DNA from: Candidatus Latescibacterota bacterium
GTDB lineage: Bacteria; Latescibacterota; UBA2968
Direction of reading: 5' to 3'
Assembly (NCBI GenBank): GCA_022821275.1
Contig: JAJEDY010000059.1
Location: 142,450-206,449, forward strand
DNA length: 64,000 nucleotides
This document shows, one piece after another, positions 54,885 to 63,513 of this stretch. The notes under the pieces were generated by a model. It was not told the DNA's origin and searched no databases. It saw only the letters and a program-made list of their open reading frames with translations. Made by a program: the position numbers and the translations under genes. Positions within the stretch are counted from its first letter, which is position 1; each line of letters starts with the position of its first letter.

Positions 54885-55349
54885 ATGCCTATGAACATAA
54901 ATAAACCCATAAAATTACCTTATTTTTCATTTATGATCGTAACCGGACGAAAAATAAGGGAATTACGGCACGCAAAAAACTGGTCTCAACACGACCTCGC
55001 CAATGCGGCCAATATCGACCAGGCAACAGTATCCCGCATTGAAGCAGAGACAAAGGTGCCCCGAACCGATACTCTGATCGCTATTGCTACTGCCCTGGGC
55101 GTTTCGCCGGAGGTCCTTTTGGGCGCGAATCCCGAAACAACGATCGTTTACTCGCGGGAGCGAGAGCGCGAGTTGAGCAGTATTGTAAACGATCGGATCA
55201 ATACACTCACAACCGAACAACTCAAAGAACTGAATAATTTACTGTCTTCTGAAGACGGGAAAGCCGTGCTTTCTGCCCTGCTGCGCTTGCAAACCAAAGA
55301 GTCACCGGAAAAACTTCGCAGGCTTCTCGAAATCTTAGGAGAGGAGTAA
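54885..55349 (+). CDS. Xre-family helix-turn-helix regulator
   Basis: Up to 154 aa. An HTH_3 domain covers about residues 22-76 (IRELRHAKNWSQHDLANAANI, recognition helix QATVSRIEA), followed by a helical C-terminal region rich in Leu, Glu and Ser that may mediate dimerisation. Possible starts are 54885, 54891 and 54933; none has a good ribosome binding site, and the HTH begins right after the last. It is more AT-rich at the 5' end than its neighbours. A palindrome lies just upstream. Targets unknown. Confidence 0.85.
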   Translation: MPMNINKPIKLPYFSFMIVTGRKIRELRHAKNWSQHDLANAANIDQATVSRIEAETKVPRTDTLIAIATALGVSPEVLLGANPETTIVYSRERERELSSIVNDRINTLTTEQLKELNNLLSSEDGKAVLSALLRLQTKESPEKLRRLLEILGEE

Positions 55350-55356
55350 ACGCCTT

Positions 55357-56595
55357 TCACCCCGTACCCATCGCCCTGTACGACGCCAGCACATCATTCA
55401 CATCCCGCGCATCGGAAAAAAACGACAACACGCGCAACAGCACACTATCCACCACGGCATCGGGACACGAGGCACCACATGTCAGTGCAATATCCACAGG
55501 TCTTTTATCGGGCAACCAATTCTCGGTAGCCTCCACCCCGTTAGACTTGAGGCAATAGTGCCGAATTTCGCGTTCTGAAATCAATTCCCCGGCATCCTTC
55601 ACAAAAAACGTCGGCATCGCTTCCTCGCACAATTCCACAATATGAGACGTATTCGAAGAATTGTATCCCCCCACCACCAGCGCGAGGTCTGCTCCTCGCT
55701 CGATAAGCGTGTATGTCGCATTCTGATTTTCGTTGGTGGCATAACAAAGCGTATCTGACGTATCCGCAAAATGATCGTCGATATTCTCCGCTCCATACCG
55801 ATCTATAAGTGCCTGCCGAATAATCTCAGCTATTTTATGCGTTTCAGTAGCCAACATCGTCGTCTGATTCACCACACCGATGCGCGACAAATGGACGCCC
55901 GGGTCAAATCCCCGTGAGCACTTATGTCTAAAATATCGTTCAAAAGCACCGGGATCGCGTTTGCCCCGAATAATATCTGATAGAATCCGCGCCTCTTTCA
56001 AATTCAACACGGCTACGACCTGTGCATTTTGAACCGCGTGAGAAAAAGTCGCCCGCGTCTCTTCGTGTATGGTCTTCCCGTGAATGACGACAGTATAATC
56101 CCCATCTCCCAATTGGGCACTGCGCTTCCACACCCTTTCGACAAATGGACATGTGGTATTGTACTGATAGGGATCAATCCCCCGCCGGGCCAATTCCTCT
56201 TGCGTTCCCACAGTTGTACCAAAAGCAGGCACCACCACGATATCTTCGGGTGCAAGTTCGTCCCACGGAATGAGCTGTTCGCCAGACGGCGTAAACATAA
56301 ACTGCACGCCGCGATCCTGCAAATCCGCGTTCACATTGGGGTTGTGAATCATCTCACTCAGGAAAAACACGCGCCGATCCGAATGGGCCTCCAGGGTCTT
56401 ATACGCAATTTCAATGGCATTTTCCACGCCAAAGCAAAATCCAAAATGTCGCGCCAAAAAAAACCGCACAGATCCAAAATCCAGCACCGAGGGCTGCAAA
56501 TCGCGCTTTTTGGGATCCGATAATTGTCGCGCGCTTTTGACCTGCGAAATAATCGGACTTTTGTAAAATTCTGGAATCTCAAATTTTCGCGCCAT
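55357..56595 (-). CDS. ispH: 4-hydroxy-3-methylbut-2-enyl diphosphate reductase (long form)
   Basis: 412 aa, about 90 residues longer than E. coli IspH and like the cyanobacterial/plant type. Cluster cysteines lie in HFGFCFGVENAI, NTTCPFVERVW and LTCGASCPD; VVGGYNSSNTSH binds the diphosphate. Last step of the MEP isoprenoid pathway, making IPP and DMAPP. ATG 56595 is 8 bases after the upstream Gfo/Idh stop and is co-transcribed with it. Confidence 0.95.
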   Translation of the reverse strand: MARKFEIPEFYKSPIISQVKSARQLSDPKKRDLQPSVLDFGSVRFFLARHFGFCFGVENAIEIAYKTLEAHSDRRVFFLSEMIHNPNVNADLQDRGVQFMFTPSGEQLIPWDELAPEDIVVVPAFGTTVGTQEELARRGIDPYQYNTTCPFVERVWKRSAQLGDGDYTVVIHGKTIHEETRATFSHAVQNAQVVAVLNLKEARILSDIIRGKRDPGAFERYFRHKCSRGFDPGVHLSRIGVVNQTTMLATETHKIAEIIRQALIDRYGAENIDDHFADTSDTLCYATNENQNATYTLIERGADLALVVGGYNSSNTSHIVELCEEAMPTFFVKDAGELISEREIRHYCLKSNGVEATENWLPDKRPVDIALTCGASCPDAVVDSVLLRVLSFFSDARDVNDVLASYRAMGTG

Positions 56596-56603
56596 GGTAT
56601 TTC

Positions 56604-57617
56604 TCACTCTTCAAATGGGAGCACAATCGCTTCACCCGTTTCAATGGAACGATACGCTGCCAACGCAATCTCCACGGCTGCCCGGCCATCTGCACCAGAC
56701 ACCGGTGGATCCTCCCCATTGAGCACCGCTTCGCAAAACGCGCGAATCTCCTGGCTCACCGGGCTTTCATCTCGCGATAACTCCGACGTGGCAATCGCCG
56801 TTTCATCACCATCGTATCGCTTGTAGCGCAAACCGCCTTCACCCCCCCAAAACGAGGGAAAGGCCACTGAGCCTTTGGCACAATCCAACCGCCCGCCATA
56901 ACCGCCAATAGCACTTGCCTGACTGGAATGCAATACCCCTACGCCACCGTTTTTAAATCGGATCGATACGAGTGCCACATCTGGAAAATCCGTCTCCATC
57001 TGCACGAACTGCCCGCCCACTGCAGAAACCGATTCCGCATCGCCCATCACAAAACGCATAAAATCGATTTCATGCGCATTCACTTCCATCAGCGTACCGC
57101 CACTTTTGGCTCTCGACTCTCGCCATGTTGCAGACCACACGCCGCCCCAGCCACCGCCCAGGCGATGCACCATCAAACACAAAGGCGTTCCCAAATCGCC
57201 CGCGCGCGCCAAATCGCGCACCTTGCGATGCACCGGGTGAAAGCGACACACCAGCCCAATACCCAACTTAACCCCACCTTGCTCACACGCGGCGATCATC
57301 GCGTCACACCCCGCCAGCGTTGGCGACATGGGCTTTTCGCAAAATACATGCACGCCCGCCTGGGCTGCTGCTATTGTGGGGTCACTGTGCAAAAACGGAG
57401 GCGTGGCGATCATCACTGCTCGCACATCCTCCCGCGCCAGCATGGTGTGATAATCAGCCTCGTAATCGCAATCCATTTTCTCAGATAGCGCATGGCCTTT
57501 TTCACTATCCACATCGCTCACGCAAACCACTTCCGCGCAGTCCAGGACCCGAGCACCATTGGCCAGACTCGCGCCCATATTGCCGCATCCAATCACACCC
57601 AATCCGAGTTTTGCCAT
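56604..57617 (-). CDS. Gfo/Idh/MocA family oxidoreductase
   Basis: 337 aa. LGLGVIGCGNMG is the NAD(P) fold and FCEKPMSPT (Lys95) is the intact catalytic EKP motif, unlike the homologue at 4.2 kb. EVNAHEIDFMRFVMG supplies the conserved His. It probably oxidises a sugar or cyclitol. GGAGG is 5 bases before ATG 57617. It shares a promoter with ispH. Confidence 0.92.
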   Translation of the reverse strand: MAKLGLGVIGCGNMGASLANGARVLDCAEVVCVSDVDSEKGHALSEKMDCDYEADYHTMLAREDVRAVMIATPPFLHSDPTIAAAQAGVHVFCEKPMSPTLAGCDAMIAACEQGGVKLGIGLVCRFHPVHRKVRDLARAGDLGTPLCLMVHRLGGGWGGVWSATWRESRAKSGGTLMEVNAHEIDFMRFVMGDAESVSAVGGQFVQMETDFPDVALVSIRFKNGGVGVLHSSQASAIGGYGGRLDCAKGSVAFPSFWGGEGGLRYKRYDGDETAIATSELSRDESPVSQEIRAFCEAVLNGEDPPVSGADGRAAVEIALAAYRSIETGEAIVLPFEE

Positions 57618-57650
57618 CCATTCCTCCAAATTGTGTAAAATACAAAACAG

Positions 57651-57679
57651 GTTATACCATTTTTTGTGAAAAAAGTCAA
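57651..57679 (-). promoter_or_regulatory. Predicted promoter of Gfo/Idh-ispH
   Basis: Minus strand TTGACT (57679-57674), a 17-base spacer and TATAAC (57656-57651), each 5 of 6 matches. Confidence 0.72.
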
Positions 57680-57708
57680 TCCCCTTTCGACCCGTTTCAA
57701 AAATCACT

Positions 57709-57736
57709 TTGAAATTATCCAAAACGAAAATACCAT
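57709..57736 (+). promoter_or_regulatory. Possible promoter for the barrel-protein gene
   Basis: TTGAAA (57709-57714), a 16-base spacer and TACCAT (57731-57736), divergent from the ispH-operon promoter. Confidence 0.45.
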
Positions 57737-57763
57737 GTTTCAAACAGAGAAAGGAGCATCCCC

Positions 57764-58915
57764 ATGCCTGCACTCAACGCCACCATGTGGACTTATCCCT
57801 GGGATTTACGCGACGAAGGTTATGACGCCGTTCTTCACAAACTCCGCGAAGAAGTCAAACTCGACGCCATCAATCTGGCATCGGCTTACCACACCTTTGA
57901 CATGTTGCGCCCCCATCTACCCGCCAATAACACACTCGAGGTCTCACAATCAGCGATTTATTTCGAGCCACAGGAATCGCTTTACGGCGCAATCAAGCCA
58001 CATGTCAGCCCTCTGATGCAAAACGAAAACTGGTGGGGCGAAGCCGCAAAAGCAGCAGCATCTGCGGGTATAAATCTCAATTCATGGACCGTATTTTTTC
58101 ACAACTCCTACCTGGCGCAATCCCATCCCGAATGTGCCGAAGTCCGCTGCACAGGTGACATCAGCACATCTGCCCTCTGTCCGGCTAATCCAGACGTACG
58201 CGCCTTTGCCATCGCACTTTCTCGCGATCTGGTTCTCAACTACGGCATCTCCCTCCTCGAATGCGAATCCCTCGCCTACTCCGGTTGGGGTCATCTGCAC
58301 TACCACGCCAAACACGGTATTGACCTGGATGCTGGCGGACGCTACCTCTTTTCGCTCTGTTTCTGCGATAGCTGCAAAAAACGAGCGATGGAAGCCAATA
58401 TCGACATTGCACAATTACAAAGCACTGTCACCGCAAAAATCCGCACGGCCTTTAAAACCGGTCAACCCGTTCGAGAAACCATAGCAGAACTCAAACGCAC
58501 CATACCCGGTCTTGAAGCATTTGACGCCCTGCGCGAAGAAATTGTCACATCCCTCGTGCGCGAACTCAAAGCGTCCGTTGATGTACCGCTCTCCTATATC
58601 TTGATGGGTGATTCACAAATCACGGGATCGAACCCCAAAGCCATTGCACAAATTGCTGACAGTGTAGAAATTCTTTCTTATACTGCCGATCCCCAACGCA
58701 CGAAAACGCGCGTCTCTGAACTTTTACCCATTATCCAGAGTCCAGACCAACTCGTCGTCGGACTCCAGGCCTATCCCCCAGCCTCCCCCGATGCAGAAAC
58801 CCTCTGTGCCAATCTTCAAGCGGCCCGAGAACAAGGCGTGACCAAATTCGCCTTTTACAACTACGGCATCATGCCGCTCGCCGCGCTCGATTGGGTTCGT
58901 CAGGCGATCCAATAG
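57764..58915 (+). CDS. Hypothetical protein, probably a glycosidase-like TIM barrel
   Basis: 383 aa, no signal peptide. Features of putative bacterial glycoside-hydrolase-like proteins are visible: an MWTYPWDL start, LNSWTVFFHNS, the ECESLAYSGWGHLHYH strand with acidic and His residues, and a CFCDSC cluster (about 203-208) seen in such proteins near a substrate loop. The C-terminal part has further barrel-like strands (PLSYILMGD, VVGLQAYPP). AAGGAG precedes ATG 57764. The neighbouring sugar dehydrogenases fit carbohydrate breakdown; no family is assigned. Confidence 0.65.
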   Translation: MPALNATMWTYPWDLRDEGYDAVLHKLREEVKLDAINLASAYHTFDMLRPHLPANNTLEVSQSAIYFEPQESLYGAIKPHVSPLMQNENWWGEAAKAAASAGINLNSWTVFFHNSYLAQSHPECAEVRCTGDISTSALCPANPDVRAFAIALSRDLVLNYGISLLECESLAYSGWGHLHYHAKHGIDLDAGGRYLFSLCFCDSCKKRAMEANIDIAQLQSTVTAKIRTAFKTGQPVRETIAELKRTIPGLEAFDALREEIVTSLVRELKASVDVPLSYILMGDSQITGSNPKAIAQIADSVEILSYTADPQRTKTRVSELLPIIQSPDQLVVGLQAYPPASPDAETLCANLQAAREQGVTKFAFYNYGIMPLAALDWVRQAIQ

Positions 58916-58963
58916 ACGGATTCTGGCACACGCGATCATCTTTTTCGAAAGGACATATACTAT

Positions 58964-60016
58964 ATGCCCATTATTGACGCAACGCACCTTCGAACCTTGC
59001 AACGCGAACTCTACAGCGCTGCGGGATTTCCAGAAGACCAGGCCCACATCGTAGCCGACCACCTCGTGGATGCCAACCTCTACGGGCACGATTCGCACGG
59101 TGTTATTCGCACGCCGGGCTATATTCGCGCCATCATAAGCGGCAATATCAAACCCGTGCGCGAACTCAAAATCATTCGAGAAACCCCTGTCTCAGCCGTT
59201 ATTGATGCCGAACGCACCATCGGCATTGTCGTCGCCCACAAAGCCATGCAAATGGCTACCGACCGCGCCCTTGAACACACCATCGGCGCCATAGCTGTCC
59301 ACCGATCCAGTCACATCGGTCGCCTGGGCGATTATCCGCCCAAAGCGGCTGAGCGCAACTGCATTGGCCTGCTCATGCTCAATGGCGGTGGGCGCTTCAC
59401 CGCCCCTTTTGGCGGCACGAGCCGACGCCTCCCCCCCAATCCCATCGCCTTCAGTGCCCCCACACCCAACGGACCTCCCCTCATGCTCGACATAACCACC
59501 AGTATGTCTGCCGGTGGCAAAGTCGATGTGTATCGCGCGCGCGGGCAAGAAACACCCGATGGCTGGCTCATAGATGCAGACGGCAATCCCGTGAATGACC
59601 CCAATCGCTTCAAAGGCAATGGCGACGCTGTGGCAATGCTGCCTCTGGGCGGGCCTCAGGGCCACAAGGGATATGGCCTGGGCATGATGATCGATGCCAT
59701 CGCGGGCGGCCTCTCATGGGCGGGATGCAGTTCAGAACAGCCCACGCGAGGTGGCAGTGGATATATCGCCATCGCCATCAAAATCGACAGCTTTATCGAC
59801 CTCTCCGATTATCTCAACGAAATTGGCCGTCTCTGCGACTGGATCAAGTCCTCTCGCACCCAGCCCGGTGTCGATAAAATCTATCTCCCAGGCGAGATCG
59901 AACACGACACACGCGCCAAACGCGAAGCCGAAGGTGTCTTTATCGAAGACGAAACCTGGGACAACACAATCGAAACCGCAAATGAACTAAGTGTGTCCAT
60001 ACCTGATGTGAGATGA
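58964..60016 (+). CDS. Ldh2/malate-type NAD(P)-dependent dehydrogenase
   Basis: 350 aa of the malate/L-lactate dehydrogenase 2 family (AllD, YiaK, DpkA). YGHDSHGVIRTPGYI contains the catalytic His, RSSHIGRLGDYPPKA the second His-Ile-Gly box, and HKGYGLGMMIDAIAG the late glycine-rich loop. It reduces a 2-oxo acid or imine; ureidoglycolate, 2,3-diketogulonate and pipecolate-type substrates are all known in the family. A short gap of 48 bases after the barrel gene suggests joint transcription. Confidence 0.92.
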   Translation: MPIIDATHLRTLQRELYSAAGFPEDQAHIVADHLVDANLYGHDSHGVIRTPGYIRAIISGNIKPVRELKIIRETPVSAVIDAERTIGIVVAHKAMQMATDRALEHTIGAIAVHRSSHIGRLGDYPPKAAERNCIGLLMLNGGGRFTAPFGGTSRRLPPNPIAFSAPTPNGPPLMLDITTSMSAGGKVDVYRARGQETPDGWLIDADGNPVNDPNRFKGNGDAVAMLPLGGPQGHKGYGLGMMIDAIAGGLSWAGCSSEQPTRGGSGYIAIAIKIDSFIDLSDYLNEIGRLCDWIKSSRTQPGVDKIYLPGEIEHDTRAKREAEGVFIEDETWDNTIETANELSVSIPDVR

Positions 60017-60050
60017 GGTGTAAAGAGCATCCTCTCTGACCGCTAATTTC

Positions 60051-60079
60051 TTGACAACATATAGTGATTATCGTACACT
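60051..60079 (+). promoter_or_regulatory. Predicted promoter of the UVR-motif gene
   Basis: TTGACA (60051-60056), a 17-base spacer and TACACT (60074-60079), about 50 bases before ATG 60131. Confidence 0.72.
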
Positions 60080-60130
60080 GATTTTGAGCTTATTTTCCTA
60101 AGCCAATCTATCAATGGAGGATATGCACCG

Positions 60131-60880
60131 ATGAGTAAAGATATTCAGCCACTTCTGGATGACTGGCCCTGTGACCCCGGTCAATTGTGCGTTCGCAAAA
60201 TCAGAGGAAATGATGGTCGCGCCAAAGTTCAACTCCGCATTGAAATGGGTATCATGCAAATGGATGTCACGGGTCGTCCCGACGGCCAACGTCCCGACGG
60301 GTATGAATCGCTCTTGCACTATTACAAAGCGCAGGCGCAAAAACGCGGGACAGAAAACTTTGTGCTCGATTCTGAAAGCTGTATGGCCCTCCACATGGAA
60401 GCCCTCCAATATTATCATCGCCGCATTAGCTTTCTCGAAATAGGCGAATATCTCAGTGCCAAAAAAGATGCCGAACGCAACCTCGAGCTTTTCGACTTTG
60501 TCAAAGAATACGCAGAAGACGAGGAAGACCGCATGGCGTTTGAGCACTATCGCCCCTTTGTCGTTGGACACCGCGTGCGGGCTGAAGTCCTGATGTATCT
60601 CGAACGCGAAGCCTACGATATGGCGCTGTCAAAAATTGACGAGGGCATTGACGAACTCCAATCTTTCTTCAGGGAGTTTGATCGGCACGACCTCATAGAA
60701 GAAAGTGAAGAAATCGCCTTCCTCCAGGAATGGGCAGATGAGATTCGCCGCGACCGCCCCAAATCCCTATCTCAAGACCTGCGCGACCAGATCCGCGAAG
60801 CCGTGGGCCTCGAAGACTTCGAACGCGCCGCAGAACTGCGCGATCGACTTCTCTCTCTGAAGGAAAAGACCGAAATTTGA
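60131..60880 (+). CDS. UvrB/UvrC-motif protein
   Basis: 249 aa. The C-terminal UVR motif is clear (QIREAVGLEDFERAAELRDRL), as in UvrB, UvrC, McsA and ClpC partners. Residues 1-60 form a basic/beta region with VQLRIEMGIMQMDVTGRPD, and the middle (about 85-210) is a long helical, acidic segment, possibly TPR-like or coiled-coil. Not a nuclease. It probably acts through protein-protein contact, perhaps as an adaptor. Single-gene unit bounded by a good promoter and terminator. Confidence 0.82.
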   Translation: MSKDIQPLLDDWPCDPGQLCVRKIRGNDGRAKVQLRIEMGIMQMDVTGRPDGQRPDGYESLLHYYKAQAQKRGTENFVLDSESCMALHMEALQYYHRRISFLEIGEYLSAKKDAERNLELFDFVKEYAEDEEDRMAFEHYRPFVVGHRVRAEVLMYLEREAYDMALSKIDEGIDELQSFFREFDRHDLIEESEEIAFLQEWADEIRRDRPKSLSQDLRDQIREAVGLEDFERAAELRDRLLSLKEKTEI

Positions 60881-60910
60881 TCTGTAAATTAGTTGCGAAA
60901 GGTAGAAATC

Positions 60911-60951
60911 AAACAAAAAGCTCACGTCCTTTGACTGTGGGCTTTTTGTTT
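60911..60951 (+). terminator. Intrinsic terminator after the UVR-motif gene
   Basis: AAACAAAAAGCTCAC and GTGGGCTTTTTGTTT form a 15-base stem with one G-U pair around an 11-base loop, ending in a T-run. Confidence 0.85.
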
Positions 60952-61000
60952 CTACAAGGTTGTAGCTCACATTGAGTTAATCTTCTCTGGAGAAAAGATA

Positions 61001-61711
61001 GTGACTGAAGTCAGATACAACAGGCCAATTTGGGCGGGTAGAATCCCTCGGCAGAAAATCGCGGAGCTCTATGCTAAGGACGCTCAAGGAATCTGGGATG
61101 AAGAGCTAATCGACGAAGTGGGGATTGGCCTGCTTGTGAGAATCGAGAGTATTTTCCAGGCAAGGGATGCGAACAACGGTCTCGCGAGATGTCCCCACTG
61201 CCAACGAGGGATTGAGCACAACTTCGATAAGGAGTTCTTACTTCGCTGTGAATCATGTAACTGGGAATTGACGTGGGCCGAATACCAGAAGTCGTTTCGA
61301 GGCAAACACCTTATTGCATCCGGCATGACAGCGTTCCTTAAAGAATACGTACAAAAGTATAGGGTCGCGCGATCAGTTCAAGAAAAAATGATCCTGATTG
61401 ATACTCTGATTCACAGGTATCACTGGGAACTCGAAGGCGGACTGTCGGGACCGGGAGCACGCGATCTCATCAGCGGGAAGCCTAACGAGATAATCGACTT
61501 CCTGAACAATCTCAGCTATGGTGCCAAGAGTAGCCCAGAAATCCTGTCCACACGACAAGAATGGCTGGATAAGGTGAAGACAAGTAGAGAGCAATATGCT
61601 TCAGCGGCCACGGAACGCAATCAGAAGAAAGCAAAAAAGATAGAACGGGAGCGCTTGAAGAGGAAGGTGCGAGAAGAAATGCTCGCCAGGAGGCGCGACT
61701 CAAGCGAATAA
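61001..61711 (+). CDS. Hypothetical zinc-ribbon protein, 236 aa
   Basis: GTG start. The N-terminus RYNRPIWAGRIPRQKIAELY and the ELIDEVGIGLLVR helix precede a zinc ribbon (CPHCQRG and, 20 residues on, RCESCNWE). A helical middle and a strongly basic coiled-coil tail (KKAKKIERERLKRKVREEM) follow. The pattern suggests a DNA- or RNA-contacting protein, but I cannot name a family. Base composition is slightly more AT-rich than the core operons. It lies in the accessory zone at the right end. Confidence 0.7.
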   Translation: MTEVRYNRPIWAGRIPRQKIAELYAKDAQGIWDEELIDEVGIGLLVRIESIFQARDANNGLARCPHCQRGIEHNFDKEFLLRCESCNWELTWAEYQKSFRGKHLIASGMTAFLKEYVQKYRVARSVQEKMILIDTLIHRYHWELEGGLSGPGARDLISGKPNEIIDFLNNLSYGAKSSPEILSTRQEWLDKVKTSREQYASAATERNQKKAKKIERERLKRKVREEMLARRRDSSE

Positions 61712-61744
61712 AATGAATCCGAAAAGATTCGGGGCAGCGCACCC

Positions 61745-61783
61745 CCTGCTCCCTATCGATACGAGCAGGAGCGGGACCTTTTT
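61745..61783 (+). terminator. Weak terminator-like hairpin
   Basis: CCTGCTC (61745-61751) pairs with GAGCAGG (61763-61769); a run of five T residues follows after nine bases. The distance makes termination uncertain. Confidence 0.35.
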
Positions 61784-61818
61784 CTACCGATCCCCTCTTC
61801 CTTGAAATGGAGGGCCAC

Positions 61819-62331
61819 ATGGACAATCGTATTCTTGCTTTCACCTTACTTGCAGTAATCCTTTCAACAACAGTTTCACATGCAGAGGATTGGTGGAAAG
61901 TCAGGCTGGACCAATTCAATCACCAGAAATTCAGCAAGGCTGTGAACACAGTCGATGAACACTTCCGAAAAGTTCAAGGACTAACTCGATTGCTCGCTGA
62001 GAATAGCGATAATGAGCGCTTTCGGAAGCAGGGCTTTATTTACGTTTCTCAGGTATCAAAAGAGAAGTTTGTCACCTTTAAAGTGGAAGGCCAGAAGCTA
62101 ATTCAATACACAATTCTGGACTGGGACATGCAGTATATTGGATTCCCGAATCTTGTAACTCAACTCAAAGGCTACGGCTATGTCACGCAGCGTGACATCC
62201 TGCAACTTCGATTGGAGAATTTGCGACTTAAGGATGCACCGGAAATGGAAATAAAGAAACTTGAGGAATCTCTGAGGAACCTGGAAGAAGAGATCAAAGA
62301 CTTTACTTCAAAGACGAAATGGGTTGACTGA
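61819..62331 (+). CDS. Secreted coiled-coil protein of unknown function
   Basis: 170 aa. Residues 1 to about 22 form a signal peptide (ILAFTLLAVILSTTVSHA then EDWW). The mature protein has a globular part with VSKEKFVTFKVEGQKL and a C-terminal amphipathic helix (ILQLRLENLRLKDAPEMEI onward) likely to form a coiled coil. GGAGGG is 5 bases before ATG 61819. Periplasmic location is likely; no family recognised. Confidence 0.68.
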   Translation: MDNRILAFTLLAVILSTTVSHAEDWWKVRLDQFNHQKFSKAVNTVDEHFRKVQGLTRLLAENSDNERFRKQGFIYVSQVSKEKFVTFKVEGQKLIQYTILDWDMQYIGFPNLVTQLKGYGYVTQRDILQLRLENLRLKDAPEMEIKKLEESLRNLEEEIKDFTSKTKWVD

Positions 62332-62392
62332 TACAAGTGAAGATGATTAGACTTTCTCTTGAGGTTTTCACAATACGACGGACCGTTCAAAG

Positions 62393-62524
62393 ATGCCATC
62401 ACATTACGTAAAAGCAGGCGTTGCCGGAGTGATTCTCAGAGGCAACCAAATTGTAATGATTCGCCGCAAAACAAGAAATCAGAAAACCATAGTTTATGGC
62501 ATGCACTGTATTTCCGCCCCTTGA
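62393..62524 (+). pseudogene. Truncated NUDIX hydrolase fragment
   Basis: The 43-codon frame begins MPSHYVKAGVAGVILRGNQ and IVMIRRKTR, the standard first two strands of a NUDIX domain. It then drifts into unrelated sequence and stops before any Nudix box (GX5EX7REUXEEXGU). The surrounding 62332-62646 spacer has no other gene. It is best read as a decayed remnant. Confidence 0.5.
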
Positions 62525-62646
62525 AAGGCTTCGCGCCTTAGGGTACGTTAGCCGAAGCGGATCGTCCTGGATGCCCTTAGAAGCAGCCTGAAGGCAATAC
62601 CCATTTTACTCTACCCTTTCCAAGCTAATTGCGGTATTTTATAAGT

Positions 62647-63141
62647 ATGACCAAACCACGTGTCTATGTTGAAACATCGATTCCCAGTTTTTACGTCGAA
62701 AGACGCACTGCTCCTGATATTATAGCTCGACGGGACTGGACTCGGGAGTGGTGGGACAATGCGCCAAATCAATATGACCTGGTGACAAGTCCAGCAGTTC
62801 TGGACGAATTAATGGGCGATATTCCAGAGCGCACGGAACTACGATTGGCTGTTGTTCGGGACTTACCCCTTTTGGCCATCGAGCCAGCGATTTTGGAAAT
62901 CGTACAGACGTACATTCAGCACAAGGTAATGCCCGCTGATCCTGGAGGTGATGCGATCCATTTGGCACTGGCGTCTTTTCACAAATGCGAATTTTTGGTC
63001 ACCTGGAATTGTCGGCATTTGGCCAATGCAAACAAATTTGGCCACATTCGTCGCGTGAATACTTTACTGGGGCTATTTGTGCCAACCTTGGTCACGCCCT
63101 TAGAGCTGCTTGGAGACAACAATGAAAAAGAATCAGAATGA
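62647..63141 (+). CDS. PIN-domain protein, putative VapC-like toxin
   Basis: 164 aa. The start KPRVYVETSIPSFYVE, SPAVLDEL (acidic), GDAIHLALASFHKCEFLVTWNCRHL-type core (DAIHLALA, then LVTWNCRHLAN) are typical of a PIN subfamily with acidic metal ligands Glu9 (in YVET), Glu54-Leu and Asp-Ala-Ile-His. It is expected to be a Mg-dependent ribonuclease. The next small gene overlaps its 3' end by 20 bases and is the likely antitoxin. Confidence 0.8.
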   Translation: MTKPRVYVETSIPSFYVERRTAPDIIARRDWTREWWDNAPNQYDLVTSPAVLDELMGDIPERTELRLAVVRDLPLLAIEPAILEIVQTYIQHKVMPADPGGDAIHLALASFHKCEFLVTWNCRHLANANKFGHIRRVNTLLGLFVPTLVTPLELLGDNNEKESE

Positions 63142-63295
63142 CCCAGTCATAGACGAAATTCGGAAGATACGTCACCGTATCTCAGCACATTTCGACCATG
63201 ATCCTGCACAACTGGTCGCTTACTACATGGAACGCCAGAAAGAGTATCAGGATCGATTGATAAAATCCAAACCAGTGATTGAAAATTTAGGTTGA
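63122..63295 (+). CDS. Putative antitoxin of the PIN-domain gene
   Basis: 57 aa. IDEIRKIRHRISAHFDHDP then YYMERQKEYQDRLI are charged amphipathic helices; this short helical product behind a PIN gene is a recurrent arrangement, with the toxin first. The start overlaps the toxin by 20 bases. No DNA-binding motif is visible, so regulation of the operon may lie elsewhere. Confidence 0.65.
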   Translation: MKKNQNDPVIDEIRKIRHRISAHFDHDPAQLVAYYMERQKEYQDRLIKSKPVIENLG

Positions 63296-63381
63296 TCGTT
63301 TGATATTCTACACTATTGACTCCTGTAGGTATGCCGCGTAGCAAATTTAGTCTGCCATTATCAACCATTTCTACACCATAA

Positions 63382-63419
63382 AATCCCTGCGAGATAAGTT
63401 TTCTGGCGGGGATTCTTTT
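63382..63419 (+). terminator. Possible terminator after the PIN operon
   Basis: AATCCCTGC (63382-63390) pairs with GCGGGGATT (63406-63414; one G-U), followed by CTTTT. Confidence 0.5.
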
Positions 63420-63513
63420 CAAGAGCGGTTCGGCCTTCTCCCAACCCCTGCGCGATTCGCAAGCTGCAAAACGTTAAATGTAATGAAAAATACACCTTAT
63501 CGGGATCACTCCA

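Noticed and set aside
63147..63422. 91-aa minus-strand frame across the PIN operon end
   Set aside because: No ribosome binding site or family similarity; overlaps the antitoxin gene and a terminator-like hairpin.
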